64,000 nt of DNA from NCBI RefSeq assembly GCF_003056405.1, contig NZ_PYVZ01000011.1:83662-147661 (forward strand), given 5' to 3'. Shown here in pieces: positions 25,364-36,170 of the stretch. Source of the stretch: Devosia indica (lineage in GTDB: Bacteria > Pseudomonadota > Alphaproteobacteria > Rhizobiales > Devosiaceae). The number at the start of each line of letters is the position of its first letter. Position 1 is the stretch's first letter. The translations under genes were made by a program, and so were the position numbers. The notes under the pieces were generated by a model that was given only the letters and a program-made list of their open reading frames with translations, ran no database searches and was not told where the DNA came from.

Positions 25364-25788
25364 GTGACACGGGCTATTCGGGCACGCCACTAGCGCAGAA
25401 ACTGGGGCTCAAGGATGGGCAGCGTGTGCTGTTCATCGATCTGCCTGAAACGCTGACGGCGTTGGCAAGCTCACGTGCCTTTGCTGAAGCGCATTGCGTT
25501 GACGCCAAGCAAATGGCGGGCCTGGTGCCCGGCTATGACGTGATCCATCTCTTCACCACGACCCGCGCCGTCCTTGAGGATCTGGCGAAACCCCTGATGG
25601 AAATGATTGCCCGCAACGGGATGATCTGGGTGAGTTGGCCCAAGAAGGCAGCCAAGGTCGTTACGGACATCACCGAGGACGTGATTCGCACCCTGGTGCT
25701 GCCGATCGGGTTGGTAGACATCAAGGTCTGTGCCGTGGATCAAACCTGGTCCGGACTTAAGCTTGTTATCCGCAAGGAGCTGAGATGA
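25360..25788 (+). CDS. DUF3052 family protein
   Basis: A 142-residue cytosolic protein with the DUF3052 layout: GYSGTPLAQKLGLKDGQRV at the start, a central YDVIHLFTTTRAVLEDLAK, and GMIWVSWPKKAAKVVTDITE, then VCAVDQTWSGLKLVIRK at the end. The family has no established function. It overlaps the upstream microprotein (ATGA) and the downstream secreted protein gene by four bases each, so it is embedded in the sdh operon. Confidence 0.8.
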   Translation: MSDTGYSGTPLAQKLGLKDGQRVLFIDLPETLTALASSRAFAEAHCVDAKQMAGLVPGYDVIHLFTTTRAVLEDLAKPLMEMIARNGMIWVSWPKKAAKVVTDITEDVIRTLVLPIGLVDIKVCAVDQTWSGLKLVIRKELR

Positions 25789-26072
25789 AGCGCTTGCTTG
25801 CCCTGTTGCCGCTGCTGCTGCTGACACCGTCAGCATTCGCTGCCGCACCCACGGCCGCCCAGAAGGATGAGTTCTATGCCGTCTGCGTGGGCATTTCTCA
25901 GAATGCCGAGTTGTGCCGCTGCAAGGCGGATGCGGCCATGACCCTGATCGACGAGCGCTTCATGGGCGTGGTGATCGCCTCGATGAAGGGCGGGTCGCCT
26001 GCCGCCGCCGATTATGATGCCTACAATACCTACGTCGCCCGGTCGAACCAGGTCTGCAAGCCGAACTACTGA
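25785..26072 (+). CDS. Small secreted cysteine-containing protein in the sdh operon
   Basis: A 95-residue protein with a signal peptide (residues 1-20, TPSAFAAA) and a mature part with four Cys: VCVGISQNAELCRCKAD near the start and NQVCKPNY at the end, suited to two periplasmic disulfides. The Cys-x-Cys pattern resembles small helical periplasmic proteins, but I do not recognise a named family. The start overlaps the DUF3052 stop by four bases. It precedes sdhB by 65 bases with a GAAGGA-type ribosome-binding site for sdhB in the gap. Confidence 0.65.
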   Translation: MKRLLALLPLLLLTPSAFAAAPTAAQKDEFYAVCVGISQNAELCRCKADAAMTLIDERFMGVVIASMKGGSPAAADYDAYNTYVARSNQVCKPNY

Positions 26073-26136
26073 GCCGGTGACACCAGAAATGCCTTGGGGT
26101 CCGCGACCCCGATGTTGAGAAGGAAAGAGCGAGAAA

Positions 26137-26919
26137 ATGGCCGAACTGACGTTGCGCAAGGCCGATCAGCCGCAGAAGGGCAAGACCTGGCCCAAGCCGG
26201 AAGGGGCGACGCGCCTGCGCGAATTCCATATCTATCGCTATGATCCGGACAAGGCGGACAATCCGCGGATCGACACCTATTTTGTCGACCTCGACAATTG
26301 CGGGCCGATGATCCTGGATGCCCTGCTCTACATCAAGAACAACACCGACCCGACCCTGACGCTCAGGCGCTCTTGCCGCGAGGGCATTTGCGGGTCCTGC
26401 TCGATGAATATCAACGGGCTCAACACCCTGGCCTGCACCAAGGGCATGGACGACAGCTCCGGCCCGATCAAGATCTACCCGCTGCCGCATATGCCGGTGG
26501 TCAAGGACCTGGTGCCGGACCTGACCAATTTCTATGCCCAGCACCGGGCCATAGAGCCCTGGCTCAAGACCACCTCGCCCACGCCGGAAAAGGAATGGAC
26601 ACAGTCGGTCGAAAACCGCGCCAAGCTCGACGGGCTCTATGAGTGCATTTTGTGCGCCTGCTGCTCGACCTCCTGCCCGTCCTATTGGTGGAATGGCGAG
26701 AAATATCTGGGCCCCGCGGCGTTGCTGCAGGCCTATCGCTGGCTGATCGACAGCCGTGATGAAACCCAGCCCGAACGTCTCGACAACCTCGAAGACCCTT
26801 TCAAGCTCTATCGCTGCCACACCATCATGAACTGTGCCAAGGTCTGCCCCAAGGGGCTGAACCCGGCCAAGGCGATTGCACAGATCAAGAAGATGATGGT
26901 GGAGCGCAAGGCTGCCTGA
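26137..26919 (+). CDS. sdhB: Succinate dehydrogenase iron-sulfur subunit
   Basis: A 260-residue electron-transfer subunit. Three cluster regions are complete: [20 protein letters not shown] with a later Cys in ACTKG for the [2Fe-2S] cluster, [18 protein letters not shown] for [4Fe-4S], and [20 protein letters not shown] for [3Fe-4S] and the last ligand. It passes electrons from SdhA to the quinone site. Last gene of the operon, followed by a strong terminator at 26944-26972. Confidence 0.95.
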   Translation: MAELTLRKADQPQKGKTWPKPEGATRLREFHIYRYDPDKADNPRIDTYFVDLDNCGPMILDALLYIKNNTDPTLTLRRSCREGICGSCSMNINGLNTLACTKGMDDSSGPIKIYPLPHMPVVKDLVPDLTNFYAQHRAIEPWLKTTSPTPEKEWTQSVENRAKLDGLYECILCACCSTSCPSYWWNGEKYLGPAALLQAYRWLIDSRDETQPERLDNLEDPFKLYRCHTIMNCAKVCPKGLNPAKAIAQIKKMMVERKAA

Positions 26920-26943
26920 TCGGCCGACCAGCGCTGACACAAG

Positions 26944-26972
26944 AAACGGCGGGGTTCAGCCCCGCCGTTTTT
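26944..26972 (+). terminator. Rho-independent terminator of the sdh operon
   Basis: AAACGGCGGGG and CCCCGCCGTTT form an 11-bp stem with loop TTCAG, ending in a run of five T. It lies 25 bases after sdhB. The minus-strand side has AAACGG, so it can also help end the convergent repeat-protein gene. Confidence 0.92.
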
Positions 26973-26993
26973 GCATTCAGTGGCTTGATTGCC

Positions 26994-28280
26994 TTAGCGC
27001 AGCGTGATCTTGCCGGCCTCGAACAGGGCCCGGCAATCGGCGGCGTCGCGTTCGCTGTCGCTGTCGAGCAGCGTTGTCGCCGTGCCCGGACCTTCAAAGC
27101 GCGGATCATCGCAAATGTCGTCATCGGCATAGGACGAGCTGTTGTCGCCAAACACCACGCCACTGCTGTCATAGGGGGCGCCAAGCACATAGTCGGGCAT
27201 ATAGACCGGCTTGATGGAAACCTCGCCATTGGCTTCAAGGTTCTGGCAGTCGGTGGCATCGGCCATCACGTCGGTGCTGGACAGCTTCTTGGCCATGCCA
27301 GGGCCGGTGAAGCGCCAGTCATCGCATTGGCCGTCATTGGCCCATTCGGAGGTATCCGAACCATAGTCGAAGGCACCGACCGCGCCGGCGGTGGATTTCA
27401 GCGTGGCGGTGCCGGCCAGGAACGCGGCGCGGCAATCGCTGGCATCATGCAGGCGGTCGGCATCGATCGGGTCGGTGACCACGCCAGGGCCGGTGAAGTC
27501 GGGGTCGTCGCATTCCCCGTCATTGGCCCAGGTGCCGCTATCATCACCAAAATCGATGCGGGCGGCGATCTGTTCGAGCATGCTGGCCGGAACCGTGGTG
27601 ACCGGTGCGGTGACCGGAGGGGCATCGGGGTCGACCAGGGTGATGGTGCCATCTTCATAGGCCTGTCGGCAGTCTGTGGCGTCGCGCAGGATGTTGGTGT
27701 CTGAGAGCTCGCTGGCCATGCCATCTCCGGCAAAGCGCGGATCGTCGCATTCCAGATCGTTGGCCCATTCAGAGGTGTCATCGCCAAAGTCGATATCGCC
27801 GAGCATGGCCGGATCGCTTTCGCCCACCAGGGTGATGTTGCCTGCCTCATAGGCGGCGCGGCAGTCCGTGGCGTCGCGTCCGATATCGATGTCTTCGAGC
27901 TCGATGGCCATGGCTGAGCCGGCAAAGCGCGGGTCGTCGCACTCGCCATCCCTGGCCCAATCGGACGTATCATCGCCAAAGTCGATGGCGGAGATATCGG
28001 CACTGTCGCCGGTGTCCGGCGCGGTCAGGGTGATGGAGCCGGCCTCGAACAAGGTCCGGCAGTCGGTGGCATCGCGCGCGAGGTCTGCGTCGACCAGTTC
28101 GCTGGCCATCCCCTCGCCGGCAAAGCGCGGATCGTCGCATTCGCCATCATTGGCCCATTGTGAGCTGTCGTCGCCGAAGTCGATATCGCCGGCCGATTGC
28201 GCAAAGGCCGGCGCTGGCAGGCCCGCAACCAGGATCAGGACCAGGCTGGACGCGGCCAACCCCTTGTTGATTGTGCGCAT
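26994..28280 (-). CDS. Secreted acidic protein with six DFGDD-type repeats
   Basis: A 428-residue protein with a signal peptide (residues 1-27, ending APAFA). It then consists almost wholly of six repeats of 55-80 residues. Each begins near IDFGDDTSEWANDGECDDPR, continues with F-x-G-x-GMA-x-x-L, and ends with a DATDCR-x-x-FEAG-x-ITL stretch. Starts are at about residues 33, 99, 163, 242, 305 and 370. Each repeat has two Cys and many Asp, suggesting a disulfide-stabilised, perhaps metal-binding, unit. The fifth and sixth copies are the most diverged (FDYGSD, VVFGDN). Function is unknown. A GAGGGAGAA ribosome-binding site supports the start. Confidence 0.78.
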   Translation of the reverse strand: MRTINKGLAASSLVLILVAGLPAPAFAQSAGDIDFGDDSSQWANDGECDDPRFAGEGMASELVDADLARDATDCRTLFEAGSITLTAPDTGDSADISAIDFGDDTSDWARDGECDDPRFAGSAMAIELEDIDIGRDATDCRAAYEAGNITLVGESDPAMLGDIDFGDDTSEWANDLECDDPRFAGDGMASELSDTNILRDATDCRQAYEDGTITLVDPDAPPVTAPVTTVPASMLEQIAARIDFGDDSGTWANDGECDDPDFTGPGVVTDPIDADRLHDASDCRAAFLAGTATLKSTAGAVGAFDYGSDTSEWANDGQCDDWRFTGPGMAKKLSSTDVMADATDCQNLEANGEVSIKPVYMPDYVLGAPYDSSGVVFGDNSSSYADDDICDDPRFEGPGTATTLLDSDSERDAADCRALFEAGKITLR

Positions 28281-28353
28281 TGCTCGTTCTCCCTCAACGC
28301 GTTTGCCACCCTGTTGTGCGCACCTTAACGCGGCTTTGTGGCGGCCAGAAGTG

Positions 28354-29304
28354 CTAAAGCTCGGCCAGCCTGGCGCGATTGGCCGTTTCGCGCCGGGCGA
28401 ACAGCCAGGAGCCGGCCAGCACCATGGCCGTGCCAGCAGCGTGGAACAGGGTGAATTCCTCGCCCAGGATGAAAACGGCCAGGACGATGGTGACGATCGG
28501 GCCGAATGAGGCGGTCGACGAGGTCGCGCGGGCGCCGATGCGGGCAATGCCGGCATTGAGCAGGAAAGAGGGCAGGACAGTGCCGAAAATGCCCAGCATC
28601 AGACCGAGAAACCAAACCTCGGCATTGTAGTGGAAATAGCTTTGCGCCCCGTCGACCACCAGGCTCTGGCCAATGGCGAGCAAAGCGGCGGTCGACATGC
28701 CGATGCAGGTGAACAGGGCCGAGCCCAGAACCAGCATCTGCCGCTTGGCCAGGTGCTGGTAGAAAGCGAAGGTGATGGCCGATCCCAGCACCAGGGCGGT
28801 GCCAACAAACAGCCCTTCGGGCCGCACGGTGAGGTTCCAGGCAAAGATCACCAGCAGGCCGCCATAGCTCAGGCCCATGGCCGGCAGCAGGTTCCAGCTC
28901 ATGCGGTCGCCAAAGAACAGCACGCCAAAGAGCAGCACGAAGAATGGATAGGTGAACAGCACCAGCCGCTCATACTGGGCGGTGACAAAGGCCAAACCAG
29001 CAAAATCGAGATAGCTGGCGACATAATAGCCCAATATGCCGACTGCCATGGTGGCGAGCAGGCGCTTAGGCGTGATCAGAGGCCGCAATTGCGGATTGCG
29101 CCGCAACAAAGAGAGCAGGATCACCAGATAGACCGGCAGGGCCACCAGCATGCGCAGGGCCAGCGTGGCCTCGGTCGAAACGCCCTGGGCGAAGGCGAGC
29201 TTGATGAAGATGCCCTTGGTGGAGAACAGGGCGGCCCCGACAAAGGCCAGGCCATAGCCGATCGTGTCGATGGCAGGTGCGGTGCTGGTCGGTCCGGTGG
29301 GCAT
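28354..29304 (-). CDS. EamA-domain DMT superfamily transporter
   Basis: A 316-residue inner-membrane protein with ten helices in two EamA repeats. The first repeat contains VGAALFSTKGIFIKLAFAQG, the second begins around residue 165 with TALVLGSAITFAFYQHLAKR. The last helix ends RRETANRARLAEL, a short basic cytosolic tail. It is distinct from the other DMT transporter at 16680-17561, so not a recent duplicate. Substrate unknown. It is transcribed on the same strand as the repeat-protein gene but 73 bases upstream, with its own leader. Confidence 0.85.
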   Translation of the reverse strand: MPTGPTSTAPAIDTIGYGLAFVGAALFSTKGIFIKLAFAQGVSTEATLALRMLVALPVYLVILLSLLRRNPQLRPLITPKRLLATMAVGILGYYVASYLDFAGLAFVTAQYERLVLFTYPFFVLLFGVLFFGDRMSWNLLPAMGLSYGGLLVIFAWNLTVRPEGLFVGTALVLGSAITFAFYQHLAKRQMLVLGSALFTCIGMSTAALLAIGQSLVVDGAQSYFHYNAEVWFLGLMLGIFGTVLPSFLLNAGIARIGARATSSTASFGPIVTIVLAVFILGEEFTLFHAAGTAMVLAGSWLFARRETANRARLAEL

Positions 29305-29385
29305 CGGAGAAAGTCCTTTGACCCAGCATTAGGCTGCGCCCCCGCGCTTTGAAAGCCGGATCGCGGCAAATCCGTCTACTCGGGT

Positions 29386-30315
29386 TCAGCCGCGCGGATG
29401 GGCCTTGGCATAGCTCTCGAGCAGGTGCTCGGTATCGACGGCGGTGTAGATCTGGGTGGTGGAGAGACTGGCATGGCCCAGCAATTCCTGGATGGCGCGC
29501 AAATCGCCGCCCTTGCCCAGCAGGTGCGTGGCGAAGGAATGCCGGAGCGCGTGGGGCGTGGCCGAGGGCGGCAGGCCCAGGGCCCCGCGCAACTGGGCCA
29601 TGCGCAACTGGATCAGCCGGGGCGAGAGCACGCCGCCGCGCACGCCGCGGAACAGGGGCTCTTCCGGCCAAAGCTTGAACGGCGCCAGCGAGAGGTAGCT
29701 GTCGATGGCCTGCCGGACCGGGGCGATCAGCGGTACCATGCGCACCTTGCCGCCCTTGCCGGTGACCCGAAGCGTATCGGCTTCCAGATCCGCCTTGGTC
29801 AGCGCCAGCGCTTCGGAAATACGCAGGCCTGCGCCATAGCAAAGCGAAATGACGGCCATGTCGCGCGCTGCAACCCAGGGGCGGTCTTCGATCTCGTCGG
29901 TGGTGGCAATGGTCTTTTTTGCTTCCACCACGCTCAAGGCCTTGGGCAGGGAGCGCGGGATTTTCGGGGTACGAATGACATTGAGCGCGTCACTGGCCAG
30001 TGTGCCCTCGCGCTCGAGAAAACCGAAAAAGCTCTTGAGGGCCGAGAGTACGCGCGCCAGGGAGCGCGAGCCCAGGCTTTCGCTGCGGCGTTTGGCCATG
30101 AAGGCGCGAATATCGGCGCCGCGTAGCGTCTTGAGAGAATCAAGTGTCACCGGCCCGCCCATATGGCCGGAGAGAAAGCCCATGAACTGGCCCAGATCCC
30201 GGCCATAGGCCTCAAGCGTCTTGGGCGCCAGACGCCGCACCGACCCCAATTCGCGCAGCCAGGCGTCGATACGGGCGCGGACAAATTCATCGGTGGCAAA
30301 GGCGCTGTCGGTCAT
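29386..30315 (-). CDS. xerC: Tyrosine recombinase XerC
   Basis: A 309-residue site-specific recombinase resolving chromosome dimers at dif together with XerD. The N-terminal SAM-like domain occupies about residues 10-95 (LAPKTLEAYGRDLGQFMGFL). The catalytic residues are all present: Arg in GAGLRISEALAL, Lys in TGKGGKVRMVPL, HxxR in TPHALRHSFATHLL, His in LLGHASLSTTQIYT and Tyr in the same stretch. The lack of phage-like features and the chromosomal context argue for the housekeeping enzyme and not for an element integrase. It is divergent from the omptin gene. Confidence 0.9.
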   Translation of the reverse strand: MTDSAFATDEFVRARIDAWLRELGSVRRLAPKTLEAYGRDLGQFMGFLSGHMGGPVTLDSLKTLRGADIRAFMAKRRSESLGSRSLARVLSALKSFFGFLEREGTLASDALNVIRTPKIPRSLPKALSVVEAKKTIATTDEIEDRPWVAARDMAVISLCYGAGLRISEALALTKADLEADTLRVTGKGGKVRMVPLIAPVRQAIDSYLSLAPFKLWPEEPLFRGVRGGVLSPRLIQLRMAQLRGALGLPPSATPHALRHSFATHLLGKGGDLRAIQELLGHASLSTTQIYTAVDTEHLLESYAKAHPRG

Positions 30316-30422
30316 ACAGGCCAGACTGCGCCAGTCATGGTGAATGCCGGCTCAATATTCATGGTAAACCTGGACTTAACCTTGATAGCAATATTGTAGC
30401 GCGCAAAGACAGGAGGATTGCC

Positions 30423-31424
30423 ATGGGTGCGCGTCTTTATCTCGGTGTCCTCGTTGCTGCAGTCATGGCCGCTCCCGCGAGCGCCGTGGATCTGGGATTT
30501 TACGATCCCCAGTTCTCTGGCGGGTCTGGCATGCCGCTTCACGGTGCAAAGTCGGTGTCGGCCGAATCAGTGGATGGCACCCTGCGGCTTCGGGCCAGTC
30601 TGGGCGCGACCTATCTTGAGGGCAATGAATTCGTCTATGCAGGTGACTACCGGGTCAGCAAGCTGATCTGGCAGACCACGGCGCCGATCCTGCGTGGCAG
30701 TGTTTCAGCCGATCTGGGGCATGGCATCAGCATTTCAGCGGAGGGGAGCGCTGCCATACGGGGAAACTCCCACATGGTGGATTATGACTGGCTTGCAGGT
30801 GACGACACTTTCGAAAACTGGACGCACCGGTCCGAGCATCCCGATACCCATCTCGCCCATTTCTGGACGGGTTCGGCCAGCATTGGCTACGAACTTGCCA
30901 ATGTCCAGGATGCGGTCATCCGCATGCATGGCGGCTTTCAATATACCGATGTGAAGTGGGACGCCTTTGGCGGCTCATATGTTTACAGCACCAGCGGGAC
31001 CTTGCGCGACGACATCGGCAATTTTGCTGATGGGGCGCCGGCCATTTCCTATCGGCAGCAAATGCCTGAGGTCTTTGTCGGCGTCGATGGCGAACAATAT
31101 TATGGCAAGCTTCGCGTCGGCGGCCTGATGCGAGCCGGCCTGGTGGTGGGGGCGGTTGCCACGGACGACCACTGGATGCGCGATCTGCGCTTCACCGACA
31201 CACTCTATGTCCAGCCTTCCGTGGAACTGGGCCTGGACGCAGGCTATGCACTCGGGCCAATGGCCGAGTTGACCCTGGCCGGGCGGTTCAAGCACATGTT
31301 CGAGCAGCGCGGCGATACCGCGATCTACAATACCGTTGCAGGCACGACCGCCCATTCCAGCAATGGTGCGGCGGCCTCCTTTACCCAACTCGACATCTCC
31401 GCCGGCCTGCGCGCGCGTTTCTGA
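30423..31424 (+). CDS. Omptin family outer-membrane protease
   Basis: A 333-residue ten-strand barrel protease with a signal peptide (residues 1-21). All omptin active-site residues are visible: Asp120 and Asp122 in HMVDYDWL, and Asp248 and His250 in VATDDHW. Between them lie WTHRSEHPDTHL and GGSYVYSTSGTLRDDIGNF, nearly identical in pattern to OmpT. It ends in Phe (LRARF) as expected for outer-membrane insertion. Omptins cleave between basic residues and can degrade antimicrobial peptides. AGGAGG precedes the start. They are best known from enterobacteria, and presence here in a chromosomal alphaproteobacterial context is less common. Monocistronic. Confidence 0.9.
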   Translation: MGARLYLGVLVAAVMAAPASAVDLGFYDPQFSGGSGMPLHGAKSVSAESVDGTLRLRASLGATYLEGNEFVYAGDYRVSKLIWQTTAPILRGSVSADLGHGISISAEGSAAIRGNSHMVDYDWLAGDDTFENWTHRSEHPDTHLAHFWTGSASIGYELANVQDAVIRMHGGFQYTDVKWDAFGGSYVYSTSGTLRDDIGNFADGAPAISYRQQMPEVFVGVDGEQYYGKLRVGGLMRAGLVVGAVATDDHWMRDLRFTDTLYVQPSVELGLDAGYALGPMAELTLAGRFKHMFEQRGDTAIYNTVAGTTAHSSNGAAASFTQLDISAGLRARF

Positions 31425-31503
31425 GACCGGATCCTGACGGTTTGGCTTTGGCCGAATCGGCTCCTGCCCCTATCTATGGGCCAGGAGAACGGAACGCGCA
31501 CAA

Positions 31504-33672
31504 ATGATCGATCGTCCGGATATAGTCGCAGTGATGGTGGGGGTGGCCGTGGAGGGCCCCTATAGCTATCGCGTGCCCGAAGGGATGAGCGTTGAGCGCG
31601 GCTCCATCGTGGCCGTGCCGCTGGGCCCGCGGCTGATCCTGGGGGTGGTCTGGGGACCGCCCAAGGACATGATTGCCCATAACCGGTTGCGCGAGATTGC
31701 CCAGGCCTATGATGTGCCGCCGCTGTCCGAAGAGCTGCTCAAACTGGTCGATTGGGTGGCGCGCTATACGCTGACGGCACCGGGGCAGGTGTTGCGCGGG
31801 GTGTTGCGCTCGCCCGAGGCGCTTGATCAACCCAAGCCGGTGATCGCCTATCGGCGCACCGGGCATGAGCCGGAAAAGCTGACACCGGCACGCCTGCGCG
31901 TGCTCGATTGCCTGGTGGATGACATGGCCTGGCCCAAGCCGGCGCTGGTCGGGGCCAGCGGGGTGTCCAGTTCGGTGATCGATGGGCTGGCGCGGGCCGG
32001 GGCCGTCGAGAAGATCGAGATGCCGCCGCCACCTGTGGTGATGCCGCCGGATCCGGACGACAATCCGGCGCAGCTCAACCCTGAACAGCAAAAGGCGCTC
32101 GACCAGATCCTGGGGCTCGATGCGCATGCATTCGGGGTGGCGCTGCTTGATGGGGTGACCGGGGGCGGCAAGACCGAAGTGTTTTTCGAGGCGGTGGCCG
32201 ATACGCTCCGCGCCGGGCGGCAGGCGCTGGTGCTGCTGCCCGAGATTGCCCTTACCAACACCTTTATTGACCGCTTCACCCGGCGCTTCGGGACGAAGCC
32301 GGCTGAATGGCATTCGGACATGACCCCGGCACAGCGGGCCAAGGTGTGGCGCGGGGTGCTCGATGGCACCGTGCGGGCCGTCGTGGGCGCACGTTCGGCG
32401 TTGTTCCTGCCGTTCCGCGAACTGGGGCTGATGGTGCTCGATGAGGAGCATGATGGCGCCTATAAGCAATCGGACGGCTTTACCTATCACGCGCGCGACA
32501 TGGCCATCGTGCGGGCCAATCTGGCGAAGGCCCGGGTGGTGCTGTCTTCGGCCACCCCATCGGTGGAATCGCGCAACAATGCCAATCACGGGCGCTATGC
32601 CCATGTGACACTGGAAGCCCGGTTTGCCGAAGCGGCCATGCCTGATGTGACGGCCATCGACATGCGTACCGACGGGCCGGAAAAGGGCGAGTGGATTGCG
32701 CCTGCCCTGGCAAGGGAAGTGTTTGCGGCGCTCGACCGGGGTGAGCAGGCATTATTGTTTCTCAATCGGCGGGGTTATGCACCACTGACTTTGTGCCGCT
32801 CCTGCGGGCATCAATATCAATGCCCGGACTGTTCGAGCTGGATGGTGGAGCATCGGTTTCGCGGCGTCTTGATGTGCCACCATTGCGGGCACGAAATGCG
32901 CACGCCCAAGGTGTGTGGGGAATGTGGGGATGCCGAGAGCCTGGTCGCGGTGGGGCCGGGTGTCGAGCGGGTTGCCGAAGAGGCGGCGGCGCGTTTTCCC
33001 GATGCGCGGCGCGTGCTGCTTTCCACCGATATGGGCAGCCACGCCCAGTTGCGCGAGCGGTTTTCGGAAATCGAGCGGGGCGAGTATGACCTGATCATTG
33101 GCACCCAGCTCGTCTCCAAGGGTCATCATTTCGAAAAGCTCTCGGTGGTGGGTGTGCTCGATGCCGATCTGGGGCTGGCGCATGGCGATCCGCGCGCTGC
33201 GGAGAAGACGTTTCAGATTTTGACGCAGGTGGCCGGGCGCGCCGGGCGCGCCTCGCGGCACGGCAAGGCGTTCCTGCAGACCTATCATCCCGACCATCCT
33301 GTGATGAAGGCGATGGTGTCCGGCGACCGCGAAGCGTTTTACGCCCAGGAATTGCTGGCACGCGAGGCCGGTGGCATGCCTCCGTTCGGGCGGCTGGCGG
33401 CGCTGATCGTGTCGGCCAATGAACAGCAGACGGCGATGGCCTATGCGCGGACCCTGCTATCGGCCGCTCCGATGGCCGAGGGGGTGCGGCTGTTCGGGCC
33501 CGCGGATGCGCCCGTGGCCATGATCAGGGGACGGCATCGCGTGCGGCTCCTGGCCCAGTCAGGCAAGGATTTTGATCTTTCGGGCTATGTGCGGTTCTGG
33601 CTGAACAACGCCGATAAGCCCAAGGGGGATCTGAAAATACAGGTCGATATCGACCCGATGAGCTTTATGTAG
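31504..33672 (+). CDS. priA: Primosomal protein N' (replication restart helicase)
   Basis: A 722-residue 3'-5' helicase that reloads DnaB at stalled forks. The N-terminal 3'BD domain starts VAVMVGVAVEGPYSYRVPEG, Walker A is DGVTGGGKTEVFF, Walker B is LMVLDEEHDGAYKQ, and the zinc-binding insert has two pairs of Cys motifs (LCRSCGHQYQCPDCSSWM and CHHCGHEMRTPKVCGECG). ITQVAGRAGRASRHGK-type motif VI follows. Length and domain order are standard. It stands alone between the omptin gene and the ATP synthase operon. Confidence 0.95.
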   Translation: MIDRPDIVAVMVGVAVEGPYSYRVPEGMSVERGSIVAVPLGPRLILGVVWGPPKDMIAHNRLREIAQAYDVPPLSEELLKLVDWVARYTLTAPGQVLRGVLRSPEALDQPKPVIAYRRTGHEPEKLTPARLRVLDCLVDDMAWPKPALVGASGVSSSVIDGLARAGAVEKIEMPPPPVVMPPDPDDNPAQLNPEQQKALDQILGLDAHAFGVALLDGVTGGGKTEVFFEAVADTLRAGRQALVLLPEIALTNTFIDRFTRRFGTKPAEWHSDMTPAQRAKVWRGVLDGTVRAVVGARSALFLPFRELGLMVLDEEHDGAYKQSDGFTYHARDMAIVRANLAKARVVLSSATPSVESRNNANHGRYAHVTLEARFAEAAMPDVTAIDMRTDGPEKGEWIAPALAREVFAALDRGEQALLFLNRRGYAPLTLCRSCGHQYQCPDCSSWMVEHRFRGVLMCHHCGHEMRTPKVCGECGDAESLVAVGPGVERVAEEAAARFPDARRVLLSTDMGSHAQLRERFSEIERGEYDLIIGTQLVSKGHHFEKLSVVGVLDADLGLAHGDPRAAEKTFQILTQVAGRAGRASRHGKAFLQTYHPDHPVMKAMVSGDREAFYAQELLAREAGGMPPFGRLAALIVSANEQQTAMAYARTLLSAAPMAEGVRLFGPADAPVAMIRGRHRVRLLAQSGKDFDLSGYVRFWLNNADKPKGDLKIQVDIDPMSFM

Positions 33673-34052
33673 TGTCGAGCTGGGGGCCACGTTCCCGCCA
33701 TTCGAGCGTAGCTCTCATGGCCTTCTCGGCTTGAAAGGCTCCCCCGGAGGCTTTCATCCATCGGACACGGCCATAGCCACTCAGCCACAGGCTTCGTGGC
33801 CTCCTCACCTCAAATCGCGCCACTGGCCCGATTTGCCCTTCGGGACAACTCGGAGAGTGCGACACTTTCGACATGGTCGAATCCGTGCCCGGAGCCTTGC
33901 GTGGCGCGCGTGGCTTGTGATAGAGCGGGCGCGACTTTCAAGGGGTCCGGCTCGCGGCCCGTTTCCGAGCACGTCCAAGCGTTCATAAGCCGTCCGGGTT
34001 TCGGTCAACGAAGCCAAAAAAGAGGATCGGCCAACAAGAGGGTGAAGCGGCA
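33673..34052. other. Region upstream of the ATP synthase operon
   Basis: A 380-base gap with no convincing gene. It has an imperfect hairpin (33733-33755; GAAAG, mismatch, CTCC against GGAG, mismatch, CTTTC) soon after priA, likely its transcript end. A weak promoter candidate for atpH is TTGCGT (33897-33902) with GATAGA (33919-33924). Both assignments are tentative. Confidence 0.45.
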
Positions 34053-36148
<2,096 letters not shown>

Positions 36149-36170
36149 GCCCTGAAGGAGACGACAGGCA

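Noticed and set aside
26994..28280. Regularly spaced DNA repeats that could suggest a CRISPR or satellite array
   Set aside because: The repeats are protein-coding, about 190 bases apart, diverged at DNA level and keep one reading frame with a signal peptide.
29386..30315. XerC as integrase of a mobile element
   Set aside because: It sits in chromosomal context far from the tRNA-linked element and has the size and motifs of the housekeeping recombinase.
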